DNA of 64,000 nt from Olsenella massiliensis (GCF_001457795.1 NZ_LN898211.1:689038-753037); one strand, 5' to 3'. Shown: positions 46,226-55,327, counted from the first letter of the stretch. Made by a program: numbers and translations. The notes: generated from the letters alone by a model not told the origin.

Positions 46226-47770
46226 ATGCTGCACATGGAGCACGTCTTTGTCCGCCTCGGCGCCGGCGCCTGGACGGTCAGGGACCTGTCGCTGAAGCTT
46301 TCGGCCGGCCGACGCGTCGTGGTCGTGGGTCGCAGCGGCTCGGGCAAGTCCACGCTCGCGCGACTGGCGAGCGGCTCCTTGACGCCTCAGTCGGGAGTCG
46401 TCGCCCTTGAAAAGGGAGAGCGCGCCTGCCTGGTGCGGCAGGACCCCACGACGTCGTTCGTGAGCTCGCACGTGTGGGACGACGTGGCCTTTGGCCCTAT
46501 GAACCTGGGCCTTGCCGAAGACGAGGTACGACGTCGCGTGGCGGCGTCACTTGATGCCGTGGGCGCAAAAGACTTGGCGAGGCGGACCGTCGGTGAGCTC
46601 TCCGGCGGGCAGCAGCAGCTCGTCGCCCTGGCGGGAGCGCTTGCGATGAGTCCGTCGTTTCTTGTCGCGGACGAGGTCACGGCGCAGCTCGACCTTCGCG
46701 CGCGTCGGCAGCTTCGCGGCGTCTTGGACGCGCTTTGTGCGCGGGGCATGGGCATCTTTGAGGTAACGCATCGGCCCGAGGAGGTTCTTGGGGCGCATCG
46801 GGTGCTCGTGCTGAAGGAAGGCGCGCTCGCGTGGGAGGGAACGCCCGACGAGCTCTTCTCCGCGCGCGGTGCGCGGGCGCGTGAGATCGCCGGCCTCGTG
46901 GGCCTGCGGGCGCGTCTGCTCGCCGGTGAGGAGCCGCCCTCGGCGTACTTTCTGAAGCCGCTCGTGGACGACACGCCGCGTGCGTCGCCAGGGCCTGTTG
47001 GCGAGTGTGCGTCTGGTCAGGGCCTTGAGCTGAGGCATGTGAGCCTTTGGTACGACGACGCGCGCCGTCCTCCTGCGGCGCCCGCCCTTCGCGACGTCGA
47101 GCTCACGGCCCGGCGCGGGCGCGTCACGCTGCTCGTGGGCCCGTCGGGCGCCGGCAAGACCACCTGCGCTCTGGTGGCGGCGGGCCTGGCGAAGCCTGAC
47201 GAGGGATCGGTGCGCCTGGCGGGAAGGCACGTGCGCCCGAGTGACGTGGGCCTTGCCTTCCAGAGGCCCGCAGACCAGCTCTTTGCCGACAGCGTCAGGC
47301 AGGACGTCATGTACGGCCCTCTCAATCGCGGCATGGGGCAGGACGAGGCGCATCGGCGGGCCGTCTTGGCCTTGAGGGACCTTGGCGTCGCGGAGGAGCT
47401 CTGGGACAGGTCCCCCCTTTTGCTCTCGGGCGGCGAGGCGCGTCGGGCGGCTCTCGCGGGCATCGTGGCCCTAAGGCCTGGCGCCTACGTGCTCGACGAG
47501 CCTACGGCGGGACTTGACGGCCATGCCGCGCAGGCCGTCATGGATCTGGCGAACCTGCTGGCTCGTCGCGGCGCCGCCGTCGTCGTGATAACGCACGAGG
47601 TGGCGGAGTGGCTGAATCGCGCCGCGACGGTCTGCGTGCTGAGCGCGGGCACGGTGGTGTGGTCGGGCTCGCCCGAGGCGCTTGTCAGGGACCCCGCCCT
47701 CGCCGCCGCCGCGGGACTTGACCTTCCCCGTGACCTAAGGAAGGCGGAGGTTGACGATGGGGCTTTCTAG
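46226..47770 (+). CDS. ECF transporter ATPase, fused EcfA1-EcfA2
   Basis: A 514-residue protein with two ABC ATPase domains in one chain. Domain 1: Walker A G-R-S-G-S-G-K-S-T (35-43), L-S-G-G-Q-Q-Q, and Walker B with A-D-E-V-T in place of L-D-E-P-T. Domain 2: G-P-S-G-A-G-K-T-T (about 304-312), L-S-G-G-E-A-R-R, and Y-V-L-D-E-P-T-A-G-L-D. It energises energy-coupling-factor vitamin or metal uptake with EcfT and S-components. ATG 46226 follows AGGGGAG at 46213-46219. The position after rplQ and before ecfT and truA is that of separate ecfA1 and ecfA2 in Firmicutes, hence the fusion call. Confidence 0.85.
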   Translation: MLHMEHVFVRLGAGAWTVRDLSLKLSAGRRVVVVGRSGSGKSTLARLASGSLTPQSGVVALEKGERACLVRQDPTTSFVSSHVWDDVAFGPMNLGLAEDEVRRRVAASLDAVGAKDLARRTVGELSGGQQQLVALAGALAMSPSFLVADEVTAQLDLRARRQLRGVLDALCARGMGIFEVTHRPEEVLGAHRVLVLKEGALAWEGTPDELFSARGARAREIAGLVGLRARLLAGEEPPSAYFLKPLVDDTPRASPGPVGECASGQGLELRHVSLWYDDARRPPAAPALRDVELTARRGRVTLLVGPSGAGKTTCALVAAGLAKPDEGSVRLAGRHVRPSDVGLAFQRPADQLFADSVRQDVMYGPLNRGMGQDEAHRRAVLALRDLGVAEELWDRSPLLLSGGEARRAALAGIVALRPGAYVLDEPTAGLDGHAAQAVMDLANLLARRGAAVVVITHEVAEWLNRAATVCVLSAGTVVWSGSPEALVRDPALAAAAGLDLPRDLRKAEVDDGAF

Positions 47771-48594
47771 GTCGTTCTCCCTGGGGTCCCATCTGAGGAA
47801 TTCCTGCTGGCTTCATGAGGTGGACGCCCGCGCCAAGATGCTCGCGCTCGTCTCGCTGAGCCTGGCGACCCTACTGGCCTCAAGGGACGTCGCGCTGGGG
47901 CTGTTGGGGGCGCTTGCCCTTGCCGCCGTCGCAAGCTGTCGCGTGCCCCTCTGCGCGGCCCTGCGCGCCCTGAGGCCGGCCCTGCTGGTGCTCGTGCTGG
48001 TCATGCTGGGTCATGCGCTGGTCGTGGACGGCAGCTACGACCTCAGGCTTCTGGGCACCTGCGGCGTGCGCGGGAGAGCGTCGTGTAGGGCAAGAGGGCA
48101 GAGATGGGGGGCATGTATGGTATACACATCGAGAGAGGTGTAGGAAACAGCTGCGCATCTGCCTGCTGGTGACGTGGGTCTCGCTCGTGAGCGCCACCAC
48201 GACCTCTCCCCAGCTCGCCCGCGCCCTGGGATGGACGCTGAGGCCGCTGCTCTCATGGGGCGTGCCCGTGGGCGCCGTGACCACCACCGTGTCGATAGCC
48301 CTGCGCTTCATCCCGGAGGTCATCGAGGAGTTCGACCGCATACGCCTCGCCCAGATCGCGCGCGGGGCGCGCTTCGACGACCGACGTGTGTCACGACGGC
48401 TCAGGTCGTACGCGGCGGTGCTGGTGCCGTTGGTGGCATCCCTGTTCGGACGGTCCGACCAGCTGGCGGAGGCCATGCGCGACCGTGGCTTCACGGGAGG
48501 GGGAACCCTCATGTCCCCGCCTCGTCTTGAGGCACGCGACCTCATGGTCATGCTGACGAGCGTGGCTGTGCCCGTGCTGGTCGTTCTCATGTAG
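47757..48594 (+). pseudogene. EcfT/CbiQ transmembrane subunit gene, broken (probably by assembly artefact)
   Basis: The first part (from ATG 47757, GGAGG at 47746-47750, overlapping the ATPase gene by 14 bp) encodes an EcfT N-terminus: V-D-A-R-A-K-M-L-A-L-V-S-L-S and several hydrophobic helices to about 48065. The second part (about 48136-48594, another frame) continues the family: L-L-V-T-W-V-S-L-V-S-A-T-T-T-S-P, then I-A-L-R-F-I-P-E-V, the coupling motif A-R-G-A-R and E-A-M-R-D-R-G-F. Between them lies non-native sequence resembling Illumina adapter. In the real genome the gene is probably intact and forms the ECF module's scaffold. Confidence 0.75.
48071..48135. other. Adapter-like artefact inside ecfT
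   Basis: AGAGCGTCGTGTAGGG (48075-48090) is identical to 16 bases of the standard Illumina TruSeq universal adapter. The flanking bases (about 48071-48102) match it with a few differences. TATACACATC at 48121-48130 equals part of the Nextera mosaic end. The protein homology breaks exactly here. Confidence 0.8.
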
Positions 48595-48734
48595 GGGGCG
48601 CCCGGGCGGCCTGCACGGCGGGCGCGGGCGCGTCTTGCGTCCGTCTGGCCTCAGGCGTCTCAGTCGGGCACAATGACGCTACACTAGCAGGCACGAGGAC
48701 TGCCCGCCTCACGGCGGACGGACGGGGAGGGTGG

Positions 48735-49340
48735 ATGGCGGACGAGGTGACCATACGCAGGGCGACGCCGCATGACGCGGCAGCCTGCCGCGCGGTCTAC
48801 GCCCCCTACGTCGAGCGCACGGCCGTCAGCTTTGAATGGGAGACTCCCTCGACGGAGACGTTTCGCGCGCGGATGGAGCGGACCTGCGCCTTGGGCCACC
48901 CCTATCTGGTGGCAACGCGCGCGGGACGCGTCCTGGGCTATGCCTGCACGGGCCCCTTCGTGGGGCGCTCCGCCTATGGGTGGTCGGCCGAGACCACCAT
49001 CTACCTTGCTCGCGAGGAGCGGGGCCAGGGCCTGGGGGGCCGTCTCTACCGGGCCCTGGAGGAGACGTCGCGCCTGCGAGGCATCCTCGACCTCAACGCC
49101 TGCATAGGCTATGCGCCCGTGGAGGACGAGTATCTGACCAACGCCAGCCTCCGCTTTCACGAGCGGCAGGGCTATGGGCTCGTGGGGACCTTCCATGACA
49201 GCGGTCACAAGTTTGGCCGCTGGTATGACATGGTCTGGATGGGAAAGCCCCTCGGGGACCATGTGGCGAGACCCGCGCCCCCGCGTCGCTGCGACGAGCT
49301 GACGGCAGGGGAGTGGCAGGCGGCGGGGGTGAGCCTGTGA
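48735..49340 (+). CDS. GNAT acetyltransferase, phosphinothricin/amino-acid N-acetyltransferase type
   Basis: A 201-residue enzyme expected to transfer acetyl from acetyl-CoA to an amine. The pattern I-R-R-A-T-P-H-D-A-A-A, Y-V-E-R-T-A-V-S-F-E-W-E, the CoA motif R-E-E-R-G-Q-G-L-G-G-R-L-Y, N-A-S-L-R-F-H-E-R-Q-G-Y and H-K-F-G-R-W-Y-D-M-V-W match the PAT/methionine-sulfoximine group. A ~25-residue C-terminal tail is extra. ATG 48735 has GGGGAGGG at 48724-48731. Its stop overlaps the truA GTG start. It is inserted between ecfT and truA, which are otherwise adjacent in many genomes. Confidence 0.85.
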   Translation: MADEVTIRRATPHDAAACRAVYAPYVERTAVSFEWETPSTETFRARMERTCALGHPYLVATRAGRVLGYACTGPFVGRSAYGWSAETTIYLAREERGQGLGGRLYRALEETSRLRGILDLNACIGYAPVEDEYLTNASLRFHERQGYGLVGTFHDSGHKFGRWYDMVWMGKPLGDHVARPAPPRRCDELTAGEWQAAGVSL

Positions 49341-50164
49341 CGGATGCGGCGACGCGACGCTCCACGCTCGTGATCATGGTGGGGTACCGAGGGGAGGGCT
49401 TCTCGGGCATGGCGGAGCAGCCGGGACGGCGCACCGTGCTGGGGGAGCTGCGTCGGGCCCTTGAGGTCGTCCTGCGACGCGAGGTGGAGCTTGACGCCGC
49501 CGGTCGCACCGACGCGGGCGTCCACGCCCTGGGCCAGTACGTCAGCTTGCCCCTCAGGGGCCCCGAGTGCCAGCTCAGCGGCAGGCGCATGCACGCCTCG
49601 CTCGTGGCGCTCACGCCCGACGACCTGTCGGTCCGCGCCCTCTATCGTGCCGAGGCGGGCTTCTCCGCCCGCTTTGACGCCACGAGCCGTCACTATCGCT
49701 ACCGCATCGCCTGTGGCGCCGCGCGTCCCGTCATGGCCTGGGATCACGCCTGGTGGCTTCGCTCCCAGCCCCGGCTGGACGTGGCGGCGATGGACCGGGC
49801 GGCGCGCTGCCTGGTGGGTGAGCACGACTTCGCGAGCTTCTGCAAGGCCTCCTCGGCCCAGCTCATCCGACATGACGGGCGCTCGACGTGCAGGAACGTC
49901 CAGAGGGTTCGGGTGTCGCAGGACAACGAGGCGGGCGAGCCGCTCGTGACGGTCGAGGTGGACGGCAACGCCTTCCTGCATAACATGGTGCGCATCGTGG
50001 TCGGCAGCCTCGTGGAGGTCGGCAGCGGCAGACGTGACGTCTCGTGGGTGCGCGCCGCGCTCGACGCCTGCGACCGTCGTGCGGCGGGTCCCACGGCGCC
50101 GGCGCGCGGGCTGTGCCTTGAGGGCGTCGACTATCCCGCGGGGGCCCTGCTGCCGTGGGACTGA
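49337..50164 (+). CDS. truA: tRNA pseudouridine synthase A
   Basis: A 275-residue enzyme modifying tRNA positions 38-40. The catalytic aspartate is in A-G-R-T-D-A-G-V-H-A; F-H-N/L-H-N-M-V-R-I-V-V-G-S-L appears as F-L-H-N-M-V-R-I, and G-L-C-L-E-G-V-D-Y is near the end. GTG 49337 overlaps the GNAT stop (GTGA); the longer frame from 49313 is possible. Confidence 0.93.
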   Translation: MTDAATRRSTLVIMVGYRGEGFSGMAEQPGRRTVLGELRRALEVVLRREVELDAAGRTDAGVHALGQYVSLPLRGPECQLSGRRMHASLVALTPDDLSVRALYRAEAGFSARFDATSRHYRYRIACGAARPVMAWDHAWWLRSQPRLDVAAMDRAARCLVGEHDFASFCKASSAQLIRHDGRSTCRNVQRVRVSQDNEAGEPLVTVEVDGNAFLHNMVRIVVGSLVEVGSGRRDVSWVRAALDACDRRAAGPTAPARGLCLEGVDYPAGALLPWD

Positions 50165-50228
50165 GGATGGCGCCCGGGTCGGGATGCGGCGGTCGGGACG
50201 CGACCGGCGACGAGGAGGGGACAGACGC

Positions 50229-50999
50229 ATGGGGCTGAGAAGACGACAACGGCAGAGCTTTGAGCGCAGTGACGTTCTCGACCTGGGCCCGCAGCGCAAC
50301 CGCGTCGCGGTGGCCATACTTGTCGTGGTCGCCGTGGCGCTGGCGGTGACCCTCGTGCTGCTGTGGCGGTGCGCCCGCGCGCACGGCAGGTCGGGAGACG
50401 ACGGGCTCATAAGCTCCGTCGGGGCCCAGGAGGTGGAGCCCGTCTCGGCCGAGGGCGTCATGGCCTCCTCGGACTCCTTCACGAACCTGCTGCTGGTCAC
50501 CGTCGACGACGTCTCGTCATCCGCGCCCGCGCTCCAGAAGGTGCAGATCCTGTCCCTTGACGCCACGCGTCGCACCGGGGTCCTGTCCGCCCTGCCGCTT
50601 GACGCCGCGCTGACGACCTCGCCCGACGCCACGATACGATCGTGCTTTGGCGAGGGGGGCGCCGCCGCGCTCGTGCCGGCCGTCGCCGCCGCCACGCAGG
50701 TGCGGCTCGACCATGTGATCGTCGCCGCCGACTCCCTGTGGGACAGGCTCAGGGGGCTGCGCGGATCGGGCGTGACGTCGCTGCTGGGCTCGGGTGCGGA
50801 GCTGCTCAGCTCGCTGGAGACGGACATGGGGTCGAGCGAGCTTCTGGGCGTGGTGGAGCAGATTCAGTCCGTAGGCGTCTCCAGGCTCTCGCAGGCCGAG
50901 GCGCCCACGACCCAGGAGGAGGAGTCGGGAGCCACCCTGACGAGGATTGATGCCGCGGGTCTGGGGCTGCAGCTGGGGACGCTCGTCGCGCGCGACTGA
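50229..50999 (+). CDS. Single-pass membrane protein with degenerate LCP-like domain
   Basis: A 256-residue protein: basic N-terminus, one membrane helix (about residues 25-47), then an extracytoplasmic region. N-L-L-L-V-T-V-D-D and V-Q-I-L-S-L-D-A-T-R-R-T-G-V-L-S-A-L-P-L-D-A resemble the opening strands of LytR-CpsA-Psr domains (L-L-L-G-x-D...I-L-S-I-D...S-I-P-R-D). The arginine after the proline and later catalytic arginines are replaced or missing. It may be a catalytically dead LCP relative acting in wall polymer attachment; this is inference. ATG 50229 has GAGGAGGGG at 50212-50220. It lies 64 bp after truA. Confidence 0.6.
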   Translation: MGLRRRQRQSFERSDVLDLGPQRNRVAVAILVVVAVALAVTLVLLWRCARAHGRSGDDGLISSVGAQEVEPVSAEGVMASSDSFTNLLLVTVDDVSSSAPALQKVQILSLDATRRTGVLSALPLDAALTTSPDATIRSCFGEGGAAALVPAVAAATQVRLDHVIVAADSLWDRLRGLRGSGVTSLLGSGAELLSSLETDMGSSELLGVVEQIQSVGVSRLSQAEAPTTQEEESGATLTRIDAAGLGLQLGTLVARD

Positions 51000-51236
51000 C
51001 GCAGGCCACGCGCGTCGTTTCGCCGTGGGCGCGCAGGCGCCGCCGCGAACGTCCGCGGGCCGGCGTCTTGTGCACTTTGTTGGATTCGCTCGCTCATCAT
51101 AGGGCGTCCACAACGTCCGAGCCGGTCTAGGTGATAATGTCCTCGGCGGCACCGCCGCCCGTCGCGCCCCCCGACGCCCGTCGTCGGTGCGAATGCGGGC
51201 GCCCGTATTGGCCCTTTGGTCTGGAGACGTTACGGC

Positions 51237-52307
51237 ATGTCCCCCACGCAGCCCAAGATATCCGTCATCATGCCGGCGTACAACGTCGCCGCCTATGTCG
51301 GCAGGGCCGTCGAGAGCCTCCAGCATCAGACGTTCGAGGACTTTGAGCTTTTGGCGGTGGACGACGGGTCCCAGGACCGTACGGGGGCCATCCTTGACTC
51401 CTTCGCCGCGCGCGACATCCGCATCACGGTCATCCACCAGGAAAACGCCGGCGCACCGGCCGCGCGCAACGCGGCGCTCGACCGCGCCGCCGGCACGTAC
51501 GTCATGTTCTTTGACGCCGACGACTGGGCCGAGCCCACGATGCTGGCAACGATGTATGAGTTTGGCGTGCGCAACCGCCTCGAGCTGGTGGTGTCCGGGT
51601 TCTACATCGACACCTACTTCGGGTCCGACGACCGGCACGACAGCGAGGTCAAAAGCTGCGAGGACGCCGTCTTTGCCACCCAGGCGGACTTCAGGCGCGC
51701 GGCCTGGCGGCTCTTTGACAACAACCAGCTCTATCCGCCCTGGAACAAGCTCTTCCTTCGCAGGCGCATCGAGGACCTGGGCCTGCGCTTCAGGGCCACC
51801 TTCTGGGACGACTTTCCCTTCGTGCTCGACTTCATCCGTGACGTCGAGCGGGTGGGCGTCATGTCGCAGCCGTTCTACCACTTCATCCGGCAGCGCTCGG
51901 AGTCCGAGACGGCACGCTGGCGCCCGGACATGTACGAGAAGCGCGAGGAGGAGCACGGGTGGATGCTCGACCTCTATCGGCATTGGGGCCTGGACGGCGA
52001 CGCCGCCAGCATGGAGATGGTCCAGCGTCGCTACATCGAGCGTCTGGTGGGCTGCATAGAGAACGTCTGCAACCCTCTCTGCGAGCTCTCGCGCGCACAG
52101 AAGCTCGCTGAGATCAAAAACATGATCTCCACCGAGCGGGCACGGGTGGCCGTGGAGGTGGCGCGTCCGCGCAGCAGGATGATGCAGGCGATGCTGGCGC
52201 CCATCAAGGCCCGGCACGTCGGCCTCTGCTACCAGGAGGGCAACTTCATCTCGTTCGTGAAGCGGCATAACGGCAGGCTCTTTGCCACGCTCAAGGCGCG
52301 GCGCTAG
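51237..52307 (+). CDS. Family 2 glycosyltransferase
   Basis: A 356-residue cytoplasmic GT-A enzyme. P-K-I-S-V-I-M-P-A-Y-N-V-A opens the domain, V-D-D-G-S-Q-D-R-T-G is the nucleotide site, Q-E-N-A-G-A-P-A-A-R-N follows and F-D-A-D-D-W carries the DxD-type metal motif. The C-terminal half (about 220-356) is helical and basic. It probably adds a sugar to a wall or capsule polymer. ATG 51237 gives the usual start; the 240-bp gap before it shows no gene, only a possible GATAAT -10 box near 51132. Confidence 0.88.
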   Translation: MSPTQPKISVIMPAYNVAAYVGRAVESLQHQTFEDFELLAVDDGSQDRTGAILDSFAARDIRITVIHQENAGAPAARNAALDRAAGTYVMFFDADDWAEPTMLATMYEFGVRNRLELVVSGFYIDTYFGSDDRHDSEVKSCEDAVFATQADFRRAAWRLFDNNQLYPPWNKLFLRRRIEDLGLRFRATFWDDFPFVLDFIRDVERVGVMSQPFYHFIRQRSESETARWRPDMYEKREEEHGWMLDLYRHWGLDGDAASMEMVQRRYIERLVGCIENVCNPLCELSRAQKLAEIKNMISTERARVAVEVARPRSRMMQAMLAPIKARHVGLCYQEGNFISFVKRHNGRLFATLKARR

Positions 52308-52368
52308 CAAGGTCACGACGGTATTCGGGACGGGGCCGGCGCCGACGCGTCCCGACGAAGGAGGCATC

Positions 52369-53007
52369 ATGGCATCAAGCCAAGACATCGCCCGCGCGCT
52401 TCTGTCCGTGAGGGCGGTGTTCCTACGTCCCGACGAGCCGTTTACCTGGGCGTCGGGCATCAAGAGCCCCATCTACTGCGACAACCGCCTCACGCTGAGC
52501 CACCCCGAGGTGCGCACGCTCATCGACGAGGCGCTCGCGCAGGTGGCCAAGGAGTGCCACCCCACGCTCCAGATGCTCATGGGAACCTCCACGGCCGGCA
52601 TCGCCCACGCCGCCATCGCCGCCGACCGCCTGGGCGTGCCCATGGGCTACGTGCGCGGGTCGGCCAAGGACCATGGCCGTAAGAACCAGATAGAGGGACG
52701 GCTCGAGCGGGGCGAGAGGGTCGTGGTCGTTGAGGACCTCATCTCCACGGGCGGCAGCGTGCTTGACTGCGTGGAGCCGCTGCGCACGGCGGGCGCCGAG
52801 GTGCTGGGCGTCGTGAGCATCTTCACCTACGGCATGCGCCGCGCCGCCGAGCGCCTCGCGGCGGCCCAGGTGACCAACCACAGCCTCTGTGACCTTGACA
52901 CTCTCGTGGACGTGGCAGTGGCGGAGGGCTACCTCGCCGCGGGCGACAGGCCGCGCCTGCTGGCCTTCAGGGACGATCCGGCAGACGAGAGCTGGATACG
53001 CCGCTAG
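52369..53007 (+). CDS. pyrE: Orotate phosphoribosyltransferase
   Basis: A 212-residue enzyme making OMP from orotate and PRPP. The F-T-W-A-S-G-I-K-S-P-I-Y-C-D-N-R start region and the PRPP loop V-V-V-E-D-L-I-S-T-G-G-S are clear. ATG 52369 has AAGGAGG at 52358-52364. It stands apart from other pyrimidine genes here and ends at a strong bidirectional terminator. Confidence 0.94.
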   Translation: MASSQDIARALLSVRAVFLRPDEPFTWASGIKSPIYCDNRLTLSHPEVRTLIDEALAQVAKECHPTLQMLMGTSTAGIAHAAIAADRLGVPMGYVRGSAKDHGRKNQIEGRLERGERVVVVEDLISTGGSVLDCVEPLRTAGAEVLGVVSIFTYGMRRAAERLAAAQVTNHSLCDLDTLVDVAVAEGYLAAGDRPRLLAFRDDPADESWIRR

Positions 53008-53026
53008 GGATGCGCCGCCACGTCTA

Positions 53027-53058
53027 AGCCCCCCGGCACCGTGAGATGCCGGGGGGCT
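53027..53058. terminator. Bidirectional terminator between pyrE and nfnB
   Basis: AGCCCCCCGGCA (53027-53038) and TGCCGGGGGGCT (53047-53058) form a perfect 12-bp stem with an 8-base loop between two convergent genes. Confidence 0.88.
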
Positions 53059-53087
53059 GTCTTGCGTCACTGCCGCGCGTGAGGGCG

Positions 53088-54497
53088 CTACTCCTGGCCC
53101 AGCAGCACCTTGGTCATGCTCGCGGCGGCCTTCTTGCCGGCACCCATGGCCAGGATGACCGTGGCCGCGCCGGTGACGATGTCGCCGCCGGCCCAGATCC
53201 GGGGGTTGGAGGTGCGACCGTCCTCGTCGGCGTCGATGTAGCCCCACTTGTTGAGCTGCATGCCGCCGATGAGCCGGGCAAACGGGTTGGCGTTGGTGCC
53301 GATGGCCGAGATGGCGACGTCGCAGGCAATCTCCTCGACGGCCCCCTCGACGGGCACGGGACGGCGGCGCCCCGACTCGTCGGGCTCTCCCAGCTCCATC
53401 TTCTGGACGCGGGCCGCGCAGACGTTGCCGTCCTCGCCGGCCAAAAACTCAAGGGGCGAGACGAGAGGCATGACCTCGACGCCCTCCGCCTTGGCGTGAT
53501 GAAGCTCGGCGCGACGCGCGGGCATCTCGTCCTCGGTGCGGCGATAGGCGATGATGGCGCGCTCGGCCCCCAGGCGCTTGGCGGTGCGCACGGCGTCCAT
53601 GGCCACGTTGCCGCCGCCAAAGACGATGACGTTCTTGCCATGCTTGGTGGGCGTGTCATAGGCGGGGAACTCGTTGGCCCTCATGAGGTTGACGCGCGTG
53701 AGGTACTCGTTGGCGAAGAAGACGTTGGGGAGGTTCTCCCCGGGGATGTTGAGGAACTTGGGAAGCCCGGCGCCCGTCGCCACGTAGATGGCGTCGAAGC
53801 CCTTCTCGCCCAGCAGCTCGTCGGCGTCGGCCAAACGTCCCATGACGCTGTTGTACTCAAACGTGACGCCCAGGTCCTTGAGGCCGTCGATCTCGCGCCT
53901 CACGACGGCCTTGGGCAGGCGGAACTCGGGGATGCCGTACACGAGCACGCCGCCGCCCGTGAAGAACGCCTCGTACACGGTCACGTCAAAGCCGTTGCGC
54001 GCCAGCTCGCCGGCGCAGGCGATGCCGGAGGGGCCGGAGCCGATGACGGCGACCTTCAGGCCGTTCTTGGGGGACACCTTCGTGGGGCTGGCAAGCTCGG
54101 GGCGGTCGCCCAGGAAGCGCTCGAGCTGGCCGACGGCCACCGGGTCGCCCTTCTTGCCGCGGACGCAGACGCCCTCGCACTGGTTCTCCTGGGGGCAGAC
54201 GCGCCCGCAGACGGCGGGCAGCATCGAGGACTCGTGGATGATGTCCAGGCCCTCGCCGAACTTGCGGTCGTAGATCTTCTCGATGAAGGCGGGGATGTCG
54301 ATGTTGACGGGGCAGCCCTCGACGCAGAGGGGCTTCTTGCATCTGAGGCAGCGCGCGGCCTCGGCCACGGCCATGTCCTCGGTGAAGCCCTTGTCGACGG
54401 GACGGAAGTCACGGGCGCGCTCGTCGGCGGGCTCCTCGTTGTCGGCGGTGCGCGGCGACTTCATGTCCGCGACCCAACGACCCTTTATCTCTGGCAT
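53088..54497 (-). CDS. nfnB: NADPH-binding large subunit of ferredoxin:NADP oxidoreductase (NfnB), GltA-like
   Basis: A 469-residue flavoprotein. N-terminal cysteine clusters C-L-R-C-K-K-P-L-C-V-E-G-C-P and V-C-G-R-V-C-P-Q-E-N-Q-C-E hold two 4Fe-4S clusters. The FAD site is V-A-V-I-G-S-G-P-S-G-I-A and the NADPH site V-I-V-F-G-G-G-N-V-A-M-D. Often annotated as NADPH-dependent glutamate synthase small chain, but pairing with an NfnA-type partner and the absence of a large glutamate synthase chain favour electron-bifurcating Nfn. Overlaps nfnA by 13 bp. Confidence 0.88.
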   Translation of the reverse strand: MPEIKGRWVADMKSPRTADNEEPADERARDFRPVDKGFTEDMAVAEAARCLRCKKPLCVEGCPVNIDIPAFIEKIYDRKFGEGLDIIHESSMLPAVCGRVCPQENQCEGVCVRGKKGDPVAVGQLERFLGDRPELASPTKVSPKNGLKVAVIGSGPSGIACAGELARNGFDVTVYEAFFTGGGVLVYGIPEFRLPKAVVRREIDGLKDLGVTFEYNSVMGRLADADELLGEKGFDAIYVATGAGLPKFLNIPGENLPNVFFANEYLTRVNLMRANEFPAYDTPTKHGKNVIVFGGGNVAMDAVRTAKRLGAERAIIAYRRTEDEMPARRAELHHAKAEGVEVMPLVSPLEFLAGEDGNVCAARVQKMELGEPDESGRRRPVPVEGAVEEIACDVAISAIGTNANPFARLIGGMQLNKWGYIDADEDGRTSNPRIWAGGDIVTGAATVILAMGAGKKAAASMTKVLLGQE

Positions 54498-55327
54498 GCG
54501 CAGTTCGCCTCCTCGTAAGCCTTGAGGGCCTGGCCCTCCTCGGTGCGGTATGCGGCCTGACGGGCCCGCAGGTCGTTCCAGTCAACCTTCGTCGCGTCAA
54601 AGTCGGGGCCGTCGACGCAGGCGAACTTCGTCTGGCCGCCCACCTCCACGCGGCAGCAGCCGCACATGCCGGTACCGTCGACCATGATGGGGTTGAGCGA
54701 CGCGACGATGGGGATGTCGTACTTCTGGGCGGTGAGCGCGGAGAACTTCATCATGGGCACGGGGCCGACGCAGAAGACGTGGTCGACCTTGCCCTCCTTC
54801 AGCAGGCGCTCGAGCGGGGCGGTGACGACGCCCTTCTCGCCGTAGGAGCCATCGTCCGTGGTGACGTGGACGTGCTCGTCGTCAAGGACCTCGCGGAACT
54901 GGTCCTCGAGCAGCAGGAGGTCCTTGGTGCGGGCGCCCATGATGGCGTGGACCTCACGGCCTGCGGCGACGAATTGGCGGGCGACGGGAAAGGCGATGGC
55001 CAGCCCCACGCCGCCCCCGATGACGGCCCACCTGCCCTGACCCATCTCGGTGGGGTGCCCCAGCGGGCCCGTGACGTCCTGGATGCAGTCGCCGACCTCC
55101 ATGGCCGCGAGCATCGTGGTGGTCTTGCCGATGACCATGAAGATGAACTCGACCCAGCCTTCGTCGACGCTCCAGTCGGCGAAGGTGAAGGGGACGCGCT
55201 CGCCCGACTCGTTGGCGCGAATCATGAGGAACTGGCCCGCATGCGCGTGCTTGGCCATCTCCGGCGCCTCGACGCGAAACTTGAACACCTTCTCGGAGAA
55301 TTGCGTCTTTTCGAGGATTTTATACAT
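54485..55327 (-). CDS. nfnA: NADH-binding small subunit of Nfn (NfnA), FNR-like
   Basis: A 280-residue FAD/NAD and 2Fe-2S protein of the PyrK/sulfide dehydrogenase group. R-V-P-F-T-F-A-D binds flavin, V-I-G-G-G-V-G-L-A is the nucleotide motif, and the C-terminal G-T-G-M-C-G-C-C-R-V and F-A-C-V-D-G-P hold the 2Fe-2S cluster. With NfnB it would couple NADH and reduced ferredoxin oxidation to NADPH formation, which suits a strict anaerobe. Two small hairpins lie in its leader. Confidence 0.88.
   Translation of the reverse strand: MYKILEKTQFSEKVFKFRVEAPEMAKHAHAGQFLMIRANESGERVPFTFADWSVDEGWVEFIFMVIGKTTTMLAAMEVGDCIQDVTGPLGHPTEMGQGRWAVIGGGVGLAIAFPVARQFVAAGREVHAIMGARTKDLLLLEDQFREVLDDEHVHVTTDDGSYGEKGVVTAPLERLLKEGKVDHVFCVGPVPMMKFSALTAQKYDIPIVASLNPIMVDGTGMCGCCRVEVGGQTKFACVDGPDFDATKVDWNDLRARQAAYRTEEGQALKAYEEANCACQR

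Noticed and set aside
48013-48594. Second half of ecfT as an independent small gene
   Set aside because: Its sequence continues EcfT family homology and its apparent start lies in adapter-like sequence.
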